This document shows, piece by piece, positions 8,862 to 15,325 of a DNA stretch of 64,000 bases. The notes beneath the pieces were generated by a model that was not told where the DNA came from, searched no databases, and saw nothing but the letters and a program-made list of their open reading frames with translations. The stretch spans positions 2,787,001-2,851,000 of the forward strand of contig NZ_CP067100.1 in the NCBI RefSeq assembly GCF_016616235.1, read 5' to 3'. Source of the DNA: Bradyrhizobium diazoefficiens. GTDB lineage: Bacteria > Pseudomonadota > Alphaproteobacteria > Rhizobiales > Xanthobacteraceae. How positions within the stretch are numbered: the stretch's first letter is position 1; the number at the start of each line of letters is the position of its first letter. The translations under genes were made by a program, and so were the position numbers.

Positions 8862-9062
8862 ATGCTGAAGCGCCGCCGTGTCAAACAGACGAGGACACTC
8901 ACGGAGCGGCTCGCCGACGAAGCCGCCCGCCTCCGCGAGGAAGCGCACGCTCTGACGCCCGGGCGCCAACGCGAGATGCTGCTGCGCCGGGCGCGGCAGA
9001 ACGAGGCGGCCATGCAGATCGACGCCTGGCTGCATTCGCCCGGCCTGAGGGCGCCGACATGA
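8862..9062 (+). CDS. small basic helical protein of unknown function
   Basis: 66 residues, rich in Arg and Glu, predicted to be mostly alpha-helical (RTLTERLADEAARLREEAHA). The start ATG has GGGAG 8 bp upstream. Its stop overlaps the start of the next gene in an ATGA junction, which suggests translational coupling. There is no signal peptide. I cannot name a family with confidence. Confidence 0.6.
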   Translation: MLKRRRVKQTRTLTERLADEAARLREEAHALTPGRQREMLLRRARQNEAAMQIDAWLHSPGLRAPT

Positions 9063-9265
9063 GCCAGCAATACCGTGCCTATCTCGTCGGCGAGAACGGC
9101 GTCTTCCGCTCCGCCGAAGCGTTCGAGGCCTCGTCGGATACGTCCGCGCTGACCTTCGCGCAGCAGTTCACCCGGCATGGCAAGGTCGAGGTCTGGCAGC
9201 TCGGCCGCAAGATCGCCGTGCTGGAGCCCGAGCAGTCGCCGCGGACATTGCATACACGTCAATGA
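9059..9265 (+). CDS. small hypothetical protein coupled to the preceding gene
   Basis: 68 residues. The start overlaps the stop of the upstream small gene by 4 bp (ATGA). The sequence (MSQQYRAYLVGENGVFRSAE, then FTRHGKVEVWQLGRKIAVLE) reads like a compact beta-rich soluble domain. It converges with the DUF6894-like gene and overlaps it by 7 bp at the 3' end. Confidence 0.6.
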   Translation: MSQQYRAYLVGENGVFRSAEAFEASSDTSALTFAQQFTRHGKVEVWQLGRKIAVLEPEQSPRTLHTRQ

Positions 9266-9528
9266 TCGCGTGAGCGCGATCGCATCTTGAGATTCTCGAG
9301 CTCGAACGAGAACGTTACCTGCATCACCGGGCCGCTGGTGTCGCGCACGTCGATCGCCATGGTCTGCCTGTCACCCGCGGGCGAGGCGGAGAGGATGGCG
9401 TCGCGCGCCATGTCGGCAACTGACTTGGCAGCCTCGGCCTGGACGGCGCGCGGACCGGACAGTTCCAGTCCTTCCTCGTCGAGCGCTATTCCGGTCTCGT
9501 CGCGAAGGTCAAAATAATATCTGGGCAT
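9259..9528 (-). CDS. DUF6894-type small protein
   Basis: An 89-residue protein beginning MPRYYFDLRDETGIALDEEG, the signature opening of the DUF6894 family that is very common in Bradyrhizobium. The middle (AVQAEAAKSVADMARDAI) is helical. The end (MAIDVRDTSGPVMQVTFSFE) is the usual beta-strand pair. AAAGGA lies upstream of the ATG. Function is unknown; the family is often present in many copies per genome. Confidence 0.78.
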   Translation of the reverse strand: MPRYYFDLRDETGIALDEEGLELSGPRAVQAEAAKSVADMARDAILSASPAGDRQTMAIDVRDTSGPVMQVTFSFELENLKMRSRSRDH

Positions 9529-9676
9529 CGCCGCGGTCCTTTGCCTTGTTAGGCTCGAGGCGGCCAAAGGTTTCGAACGCGGCGCAAATTTGTCCGGGAA
9601 TCCGTTGGGTTCCGGACGGTGCCGACGAGCGGGGCAGCGCCGCGCCCCCTGCGCGGCGTTAGGTGCCGCGCTCGCC

Positions 9677-9919
9677 TCATTCCTCGGCGAGCTTGCGCTC
9701 GATATACGCATCCACCGTTTCGGCGAATGAGCGCTGCACGCCGACCGCGGCACTGTGCTGGTCGAGCGCATCGCGCTGGAGCACGCGCAGGCCGCGCCCG
9801 CTGAGCGGCGCCGTGTTCAGATATTGGTCGATGGCGCCTTTGGCGAGCGGGATGGCCTTCGGGTCCCCCCTCGCGATCAACAGGCGCAAGAGGTTCTGGC
9901 ATTCGGCCAAACCGGGCAT
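9677..9919 (-). CDS. small hypothetical protein, second gene of a two-gene operon
   Basis: 80 residues, soluble, predicted helical (CQNLLRLLIARGDPKAIPLA, then AETVDAYIERKLAEE). It starts 6 bp after the stop of a 34-residue ORF on the same strand, and AGGGTGAG precedes its ATG. I do not recognise a family. Confidence 0.5.
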   Translation of the reverse strand: MPGLAECQNLLRLLIARGDPKAIPLAKGAIDQYLNTAPLSGRGLRVLQRDALDQHSAAVGVQRSFAETVDAYIERKLAEE

Positions 9920-9925
9920 GCGCGC

Positions 9926-10030
9926 TCACCCTTGCTGCGATTTCGGCTTCGGACGCTTGACTGCCTGAGCATGCGTGCCGAACAGCATCAGCAGAAACGC
10001 GACTTCTTCCTTCGAGCCGACCTGGATCAT
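9926..10030 (-). CDS. 34-residue small ORF with strong ribosome site
   Basis: The sequence AAAGGAGACAATC stands directly before the ATG at 10030. The ORF encodes a 34-residue peptide starting MIQVGSKEEVAFLLMLFG, with a short hydrophobic core and a basic tail (VKRPKPKSQQG). The following gene starts 6 bp after its TGA. The strong ribosome site and spacing argue for real translation, perhaps as a leader peptide. Confidence 0.5.
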   Translation of the reverse strand: MIQVGSKEEVAFLLMLFGTHAQAVKRPKPKSQQG

Positions 10031-10280
10031 GATTGTCTCCTTTGCGCTCCGTTGGTCGGGGCGAGCTCGAAAGGCGTTCAGGACAATCAGGTTTCAGGAC
10101 TGTTTCAGGCGCGTTTCGCCGGCCAGGGTCCGTTCAACGCCAGCCGCTTCGAGGGGGCGGCGCTGCCTGAGCGGAGTGTCGTTGCCCATGTGGCACCTCG
10201 CCGCGTTTGCTTCGGCACGCTCATAGGAACGAAGCCTACAGCGGCCGGTTGCAAGCAAACTTCAATAGGAGGACATGACC

Positions 10281-10601
10281 ATGAAAATGACCAGAATTGC
10301 TCTTGCCGCGGCGCTTGTGTTCGGATCGATCGCAGCCGCCTCGGCACAGGGCGGCGGCGCGGGTGGAGGTGCAGGCGGTGCAGGCGGTGCAGGTGGAGGC
10401 GCGGGCGGAGCCGGGGCCGGCGCGGGCGCCGGATCGGGTGGGTCGGCTGGAGCCGGCGGCGCAGGTTCGGGATCGGCCGGCAGCGGCAGCGGCGGCGGCG
10501 GCAATTCTCCAGCGGCAGCCACCGGTCAGGGCGCATCGAGCAGCCCGCGTTCGGCAAATCCCGGAGCGACGATCAACGATCCCAAGATGAAGGGGAAGTA
10601 G
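10281..10601 (+). CDS. secreted Gly/Ala/Ser-rich protein
   Basis: A small protein with a clear signal peptide (RIALAAALVFGSIAAASA-QG) and a ~70-residue Gly-rich segment built from GGAGGAGGGA-type repeats. A short polar end follows (ANPGATINDPKMKGK). AGGAGG lies 7 bp before ATG 10281; an ATG at 10275 is too close to it. It may be a structural or surface protein, or simply a low-complexity export product. Confidence 0.65.
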   Translation: MKMTRIALAAALVFGSIAAASAQGGGAGGGAGGAGGAGGGAGGAGAGAGAGSGGSAGAGGAGSGSAGSGSGGGGNSPAAATGQGASSSPRSANPGATINDPKMKGK

Positions 10602-10705
10602 CCGAAAGAAATGGTGCGCAACATCCCGCGGCCATCTCGCTTTTGCATGGTGCCCGAAATGCATCCCCACCATTCTCACTTCACATCCAGAATACCCCGA
10701 AAGCA

Positions 10706-10733
10706 AACCCGCGCGGATTGCGCCGCGCGGGTT
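10706..10733. terminator. perfect GC-rich hairpin between two genes
   Basis: AACCCGCGCGG and CCGCGCGGGTT form an 11-bp perfect stem with a 6-nt loop. The + strand has no T-run after it; on the - strand a short T-rich stretch follows. It probably insulates the Gly-rich gene from the response regulator. Confidence 0.45.
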
Positions 10734-10841
10734 GAACCTGCCTCGCGAGGCACCGGCCGCGCGAGGGTCCGCCTGAAATGGGCGTAGCGGAACCAGCCCA
10801 GACGGTGCGCGTTCGTATTCGCAAGGAGGGATGACCTCGCG

Positions 10842-11186
10842 ATGACCCACACCGTCCTGGTTGTTGACGACGACAGCAGCGTTCTCGAAATGCTCGTGAA
10901 CATGCTGGAGGATCTCGGCTGTGACGTGGTGAGCGCACGAAGCGGCGAGGAAGCTCTCGCTCAACTCGGGCAGAACGAACGCATCTCGATCCTCATTACC
11001 GACATCAACATGCCGGGCATGGACGGACATGAACTGGCTGAGCTCGCAACACGCGTCCGTCCGAACTTGAAAGTGCTCCAGCTGTCGGGCCGCGAGCCGC
11101 GTCGCGGAGGCTTGCCGATGATCCGCAAGCCGTTCTCGTTCGAGGACCTGGCGAACGTCATGAAACAAACCACGGGCGTTTGCTGA
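10842..11186 (+). CDS. single-domain response regulator (CheY-like receiver)
   Basis: A 114-residue stand-alone receiver domain. It has the acidic pair in VLVVDDDSSVLEML, the phospho-acceptor Asp in LITDINMPGMDGHEL (near residue 52), a switch Ser (LQLSGRE) and the conserved Lys in MIRKPFSFEDL. There is no output domain, so it likely works by protein contact or in a phosphorelay. AAGGAGG precedes the ATG. No histidine kinase is adjacent. Confidence 0.88.
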   Translation: MTHTVLVVDDDSSVLEMLVNMLEDLGCDVVSARSGEEALAQLGQNERISILITDINMPGMDGHELAELATRVRPNLKVLQLSGREPRRGGLPMIRKPFSFEDLANVMKQTTGVC

Positions 11187-11204
11187 GACCTGCGCGGGAT
11201 GCAA

Positions 11205-11240
11205 AGGCTCGATTGCCGGTATCTTGCCCGACGTGTCAAA
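11205..11240 (-). repeat. degenerate copy of the short promoter/sRNA repeat
   Basis: Read on the minus strand, TTTGACACGTCGGGCAA is an exact 17-bp match to the start of the repeat units at 14110 and 19081-19566. It is followed by a divergent GATACCGGCAATC in place of the -10 region, and no terminator hairpin follows. I read it as a decayed or truncated family member. Confidence 0.6.
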
Positions 11241-11357
11241 CTTTAACTCAAATACAGCAAAGCGGATTCGGCCAAACGAAATCCGTTCGCGTCATGCTGA
11301 GACATGTCGGGCGGACATGAGGTCGCCTGGACCTTGGGCGCGCTGGAGAGATTGCCG

Positions 11358-11543
11358 ATGTATTACGTCTCCGCTGCATTGCTGGTGCTGTCGGGACTGT
11401 TCTACTCAGCGAGCCATCACGAGCTCGGCCAGTTCGGCGCGAACATGTGCAGCTATGGCAGCGCGTTCTGCGACAACCCGCTGATCGTCTTTTCCGGCGC
11501 GGCGCTGGCCGCCGCCTGGGGCATGTTCGTCAGCGTCAAGTAG
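11358..11543 (+). CDS. small two-helix membrane protein
   Basis: 61 residues with two membrane helices (YYVSAALLVLSGLFYSAS and LIVFSGAALAAAWGMFVSV). Between them is a short loop with two Cys residues (NMCSYGSAFC). GGAGAG lies 7 bp before the chosen ATG; a longer start at 11304 lacks this. Function unknown. Confidence 0.6.
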   Translation: MYYVSAALLVLSGLFYSASHHELGQFGANMCSYGSAFCDNPLIVFSGAALAAAWGMFVSVK

Positions 11544-11651
11544 ACGCGAGCGTTTCGACCGCTCACTTCTCGTTACTCTCATAGCGCTCGCAAGCTGCTG
11601 CTGGCGACACAGAGCACGGCGCGTGCGGGAACTTTGCGGCTAGGATCGCAC

Positions 11652-13004
11652 TTGGAACACGGATTCGCCAGTTCCGGGAGGTCAGTCCTGTCGAGCCGAT
11701 CGAAACAACGTCCCGCCAAGCACGACGGCAGCGTCGCGCCACCGAAGTCGGGGCCGATGCTGCTGAAGCGGCTCGGCCCGGGCCTGATCACCGGTGCGGC
11801 CGACGACGATCCATCGGGCATTGCGACCTATTCGCAGGCCGGCGCGCAATTCGGCTACGGGCTGCTCTGGACCGTCTTCCTGACCCTGCCGTTCATGATC
11901 GCGATCCAGCTGGTCAGCGCGCGGATCGGCCGGGTCACCGGCAAGGGGCTGGCCGCCAACGTCATGCAGCTCGCGCCGCGCTGGATCGTGCTGGGACTGG
12001 TCTCGCTGCTCGTCATCGCCAACACCTTCAACATCGCCGCCGACATCGCCGCGATGGCGGAGGCGCTGTCGCTGGTGATCGGCGGGCTCAATCACGAGCA
12101 CGCGCTGATCTTCGCGGCCGGCTCGACCCTGCTCCAGGTGTTCGTGCCCTATCGCCGCTATTCGCCAGTGCTGAAGTTCCTGACGTTGACGCTGTTCGCC
12201 TATGTCGCGACCGCCTTCACCGTGAATATCCCTTGGAGCACCGCGCTGCTCGCCACGGTGTGGCCGAAGGCGAATCTCAGCGCCGACTATTTCCTGATGG
12301 TCGTCGCCGTGCTCGGCACCACCATCAGCCCGTATCTGTTCTTCTGGCAGGCCTCGCAGGAGGTCGAGGAGATGAACCAGGGCAAGCATGACAAGCCGCT
12401 GCGCGACCTTTCGAGCGGCGGCAATCCCGAGATCATGCGCATCCGGGCCGATACCATCATCGGCATGCTGCTGTCCAATTGCATCGCGTTCTTCATCATC
12501 CTGACGACGGCGTCGGTGCTGAACGCCAACGGCGTCACCCGGATCAACTCGGCGACGGAAGCGGCCGAAGCGCTGCGGCCGCTCGCCGGCGAGTTCACCT
12601 TCGCGCTGTTCGCGCTCGGCATCATCGGCACGGGGCTGCTGGCTATTCCCGTCCTGGCAGGCTCGGCGGCTTACGGTGTTGCGGAGGTCTTTGGCTGGCG
12701 CGCCACGCTGGAGGCGAAGCCGGAGAAGGCGGCCGGCTTCTACACCATCATCGCGGCCGCGACCATCATCGGCTTCGGCCTCGGCTTCACCGGGATCGAC
12801 GCCATCCACATGCTGGTGTGGAGCGCGGTGCTCAACGGCATCGTCGCGGTCCCGATCATGGCGATGATGATGCTGATCGTCTCGAGCGAGGCGATCATGC
12901 GCCGCTTCAGGGCCCGCCCGTGGCTGGTGGCGCTGGGCTGGCTCGGCACCGCGCTGATGGCGCTGGCCGTGCTCGCCTTGCTCGGTTCGTCGTTGCTTGG
13001 CTGA
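11652..13004 (+). CDS. NRAMP-family divalent metal transporter, divergent clade
   Basis: A ~450-residue polytopic membrane protein with about 11 helices and a clear NRAMP fold (GLITGAADDDPSGIATYSQA in helix 1, FFWQASQEVEEMNQGK after helix 6). The helix-1 motif is DPSG instead of the canonical DPGN. The helix-6 region reads TTISPYLFF with no Met-Pro-His. These residues bind Mn/Fe in classical MntH, so the substrate may differ; a Mg-type or other ion is possible. TTG 11652 has AGGA 6 bp upstream. TTG 11634 and ATG 11757 are alternatives. It is monocistronic. Confidence 0.82.
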   Translation: MEHGFASSGRSVLSSRSKQRPAKHDGSVAPPKSGPMLLKRLGPGLITGAADDDPSGIATYSQAGAQFGYGLLWTVFLTLPFMIAIQLVSARIGRVTGKGLAANVMQLAPRWIVLGLVSLLVIANTFNIAADIAAMAEALSLVIGGLNHEHALIFAAGSTLLQVFVPYRRYSPVLKFLTLTLFAYVATAFTVNIPWSTALLATVWPKANLSADYFLMVVAVLGTTISPYLFFWQASQEVEEMNQGKHDKPLRDLSSGGNPEIMRIRADTIIGMLLSNCIAFFIILTTASVLNANGVTRINSATEAAEALRPLAGEFTFALFALGIIGTGLLAIPVLAGSAAYGVAEVFGWRATLEAKPEKAAGFYTIIAAATIIGFGLGFTGIDAIHMLVWSAVLNGIVAVPIMAMMMLIVSSEAIMRRFRARPWLVALGWLGTALMALAVLALLGSSLLG

Positions 13005-13188
13005 TCAAACCGGCGGCGGCGCCGCCGAGACATGCAAGGGTGCGGGCTCCGGCCGAATGCTCGAGGTGCAGAAACTGGGCGAAGGCGCTTGCCCGGTCAC
13101 TGCCAAAGGCCTCGCGTCGGCCGCTTACATTCACGGGCTTACCGGATGGCCTTGCAGCATATCGGAAGACGAAGGCGCGAGGTATGCA

Positions 13189-13217
13189 TTGACAATGTTC
13201 TTGGTTTGTTCTATATA
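13189..13217 (+). promoter_or_regulatory. near-consensus sigma70 promoter
   Basis: TTGACA at 13189-13194, a 17-bp spacer and TATATA at 13212-13217, about 60 bp before the DUF4261 start. This is far closer to consensus than most promoters of such high-GC genomes. The rest of 13005-13278 shows no convincing gene. Confidence 0.65.
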
Positions 13218-13278
13218 GCAAAGAGTTCAACCTGTGCGCGAGCCGCAAATTAGCGGCCGTGTCTCGACGGGGCAGTCA

Positions 13279-14052
13279 ATGAGTAAGTCATTTCTTGCGC
13301 TGGTATTGCTGGAGACCCCTGCGACCCCCGACATGACCGCGCTCGCCGAGGCGATCCGAGCGCGACATCCTGAACTCCCGATGGAAGTAGACGGTCGCGG
13401 CGAGGACGCCGCCCGTCAGGATTCGCCGCTCATTCGCTGTGGCAACGAACTCGTTGCGGTGATGTCGATGCCGGCGCCGATTCCGGAAGATTCCGGACTG
13501 TGGTCGCGCGCTTCCACGATATGGCCGCAAGCCAAGGCGGTTGCGGCGCGGCACCGGGGACATCTGATCGTTTCGGTGCTTGGCCACAACCAGCAGCCGC
13601 TACCCACCGCTCGTCTGACGACTGCCGTCATCGGGGCGTTGATCGCGACCATGCCGCAATGCTGCGGCGTGGTCTGGAACGGCAAAGTCGCGCGGCCCAC
13701 CGATCTCTGGCTCGAGATGTCCAGCCGGTCGTTTGCGCCGTTCCCCGACTATCCCGTCTCGCTGTGGGTCGATATCCTGCCATTCAGATCAGAGACGGGC
13801 ATCGGCGCAGTGACGATGGGGCTGTCGGCATTTGCCGAACGTGAAATTCAGTTCGAGACCCACAAGCTGCCGCTTGCAACATTGATGTCGAAGGTGGACG
13901 GACTTGCCGTCTATCTCGTTGAGCACGGACCCGTGGTCAAGGACGGCGATACGTTTGGCGGCGACGCACGCGAGCGCTTTTCCGTGCGTTACAAGAACTC
14001 CGATCAGTTCGGCGGCTTGCCCGTGCTTTTCTGTAACGACAGCTCGGCCTAA
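13279..14052 (+). CDS. DUF4261-domain protein
   Basis: A ~257-residue soluble protein. It opens with SKSFLALVLLETPATPDMTA, has a central AVIGALIATMPQCCGVVWNG and ends with YLVEHGPVVKDGDTFGGD and a FSVRYKNSDQFG motif. These are typical of DUF4261. Function is unknown. I chose ATG 13279 over an earlier in-frame start. It is expressed from the strong promoter upstream and followed 60 bp later by a solitary sRNA-like repeat unit, at the left edge of a toxin/immunity-like segment. Confidence 0.75.
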   Translation: MSKSFLALVLLETPATPDMTALAEAIRARHPELPMEVDGRGEDAARQDSPLIRCGNELVAVMSMPAPIPEDSGLWSRASTIWPQAKAVAARHRGHLIVSVLGHNQQPLPTARLTTAVIGALIATMPQCCGVVWNGKVARPTDLWLEMSSRSFAPFPDYPVSLWVDILPFRSETGIGAVTMGLSAFAEREIQFETHKLPLATLMSKVDGLAVYLVEHGPVVKDGDTFGGDARERFSVRYKNSDQFGGLPVLFCNDSSA

Positions 14053-14110
14053 TAGGGCGTGTGTGACGATGCGCGAAAGACTTGTGTGCAGCCCGTTTAC
14101 AATTCATCAT

Positions 14111-14194
14111 TTGACACGTCGGGCAAAACACTGGCATAGTGGCATCATCGAAATGAATTCGGATCGAGCCCGCGGCAATGCCGCGGGCTTTTTT
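14111..14194 (+). ncRNA. candidate ~48-nt sRNA gene (solitary repeat unit)
   Basis: TTGACA (14111-14116), an 18-bp gap and CATAGT (14135-14140) form a sigma70-like promoter. The predicted transcript starts near 14147. It ends at a perfect 10-bp hairpin (AGCCCGCGGC-AAT-GCCGCGGGCT, 14167-14189) with six T. The upstream 45 bp are nearly identical to the four units at 19081-19566. The terminator stem differs in sequence but is still perfectly paired. No ORF fits the transcript. It could instead act only as terminator of the DUF4261 gene. Confidence 0.55.
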
Positions 14195-14354
14195 GTTGGC
14201 TGTTGATAGTCGTTCTACGTCGCGCCCTTGCGGGCATAATGTTCGATCGAGCGCGGTCATGGGCAAAGAAACGGCAGCTACGAAACGCCTGAAGCGCGAA
14301 AGCGCCGCTATCACGCGATGAACCGAGGGTATCTTCGGCGGGAGCAATAATTGT

Positions 14355-14990
14355 ATGGCTATGTCTCGTAATTCAAGGAGAAAGCCAAAGGCGCGGAAAC
14401 TCTACAGTGTCGGCCTGGATTTCAGAATTCACACGCCCCCTGGTTTGGAAATGGAGAATATGGCCACCCTTGGCGCCGGGCGCGTGCTGATGTCACCACG
14501 GGGCAAGCGAAGCTTTCCTCCACTCTGCGAAACGCCACGGCTGCTGATCGACAAATCTCTGGGGCGGCCGCCGGTCGATTGGGAGCTATTTGACGACTTT
14601 TGGCTCGTGTCCGATCGGATGAAGAGCGTTCTGGAGGCCGTGGATAGAGACGGTGTGGCGTTCCTGAAGTGCGAAACGCGGTCGCTGAGTGGAGGTGCGC
14701 CTGTTTATTGGCTTTGCGATATCGTGCGCCAGCTAGATGTCATAGACGAGGAAAAGTCGAACGTTGAAATCCTGGATGATGGGACAGATTTCAGGCGATA
14801 CAGTAACGTGGCGATTTCCAGCTTTGTCTTTAGAGAAGAGGCCATCGGTTCGGCTCATATTTTCCGGCCACGCTTTCTGGAGACGAGGATTATTTGCGAC
14901 CAGTCCTTGAAGGATGCTTGTAAGGCTGCCGGTCTTAGAGGCCTGAGCTTCGGAGATCCTTACGGCAATTATAAGAGCCTTCGTCCCTAG
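14355..14990 (+). CDS. Imm11/DUF1629-type immunity protein
   Basis: A 211-residue soluble protein of the DUF1629 (Imm11) pattern: DFWLVSDRMKSVLEAVDRDG, VYWLCDIVRQLDVIDEE, SSFVFREEAIGSAHIFRP and a final DACKAAGLRGLSFGDP. Imm11 proteins neutralise polymorphic toxin domains. Its base composition is less GC-rich than the neighbours. The next gene encodes an AHH-type nuclease, which supports a toxin/immunity pairing. The order (immunity first) and the ~335-bp gap are unusual, so the toxin it protects against could have been lost. Confidence 0.75.
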   Translation: MAMSRNSRRKPKARKLYSVGLDFRIHTPPGLEMENMATLGAGRVLMSPRGKRSFPPLCETPRLLIDKSLGRPPVDWELFDDFWLVSDRMKSVLEAVDRDGVAFLKCETRSLSGGAPVYWLCDIVRQLDVIDEEKSNVEILDDGTDFRRYSNVAISSFVFREEAIGSAHIFRPRFLETRIICDQSLKDACKAAGLRGLSFGDPYGNYKSLRP

Positions 14991-15325
14991 TTTCTTCACG
15001 TTGAGATCGTGAAAGATCTGGCTTTGTCTGTTCGCGAGCCGGCGCAAAATCGCTCTCTTGACAAAGACATTTGCACGATTCCCGCCAGACAGGCGGATGT
15101 CCCGATTCAATTTCAGTGATGCGGAGCGCTGCCGTAGCTACGCCGACCTAAGGGCGACAACCTCTTAGGCGCTGTGTGCCGGTGCAGCGTCCGCATGGAT
15201 ATCTAGCGCGCACGCAAAGAGGCCGGCTTTTGCTGTCGGCCATCCGTCAGGCATTTCAAATCAGACCGGCCGGCTGCGATCACCAGCAGCTCGGATGCCG
15301 GCCTGCGCCAGAAAGTAGCAGTTGC
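14991..15325. other. gap between immunity and nuclease genes
   Basis: No convincing gene was found here. The nuclease frame stays open back to a GTG at 15176 but that part has no recognisable homology or ribosome site. It could be the remnant of a lost N-terminal delivery region of a longer toxin. Confidence 0.4.

Noticed and set aside
14258..14345. Short frames between the solitary RNA unit and the immunity gene
   Set aside because: They give only 20-36 codons with no ribosome site and no recognisable family.
15176..15325. N-terminal extension of the AHH nuclease from a GTG
   Set aside because: No ribosome site and no recognisable sequence. I kept it only as a possible remnant of a lost N-terminus.
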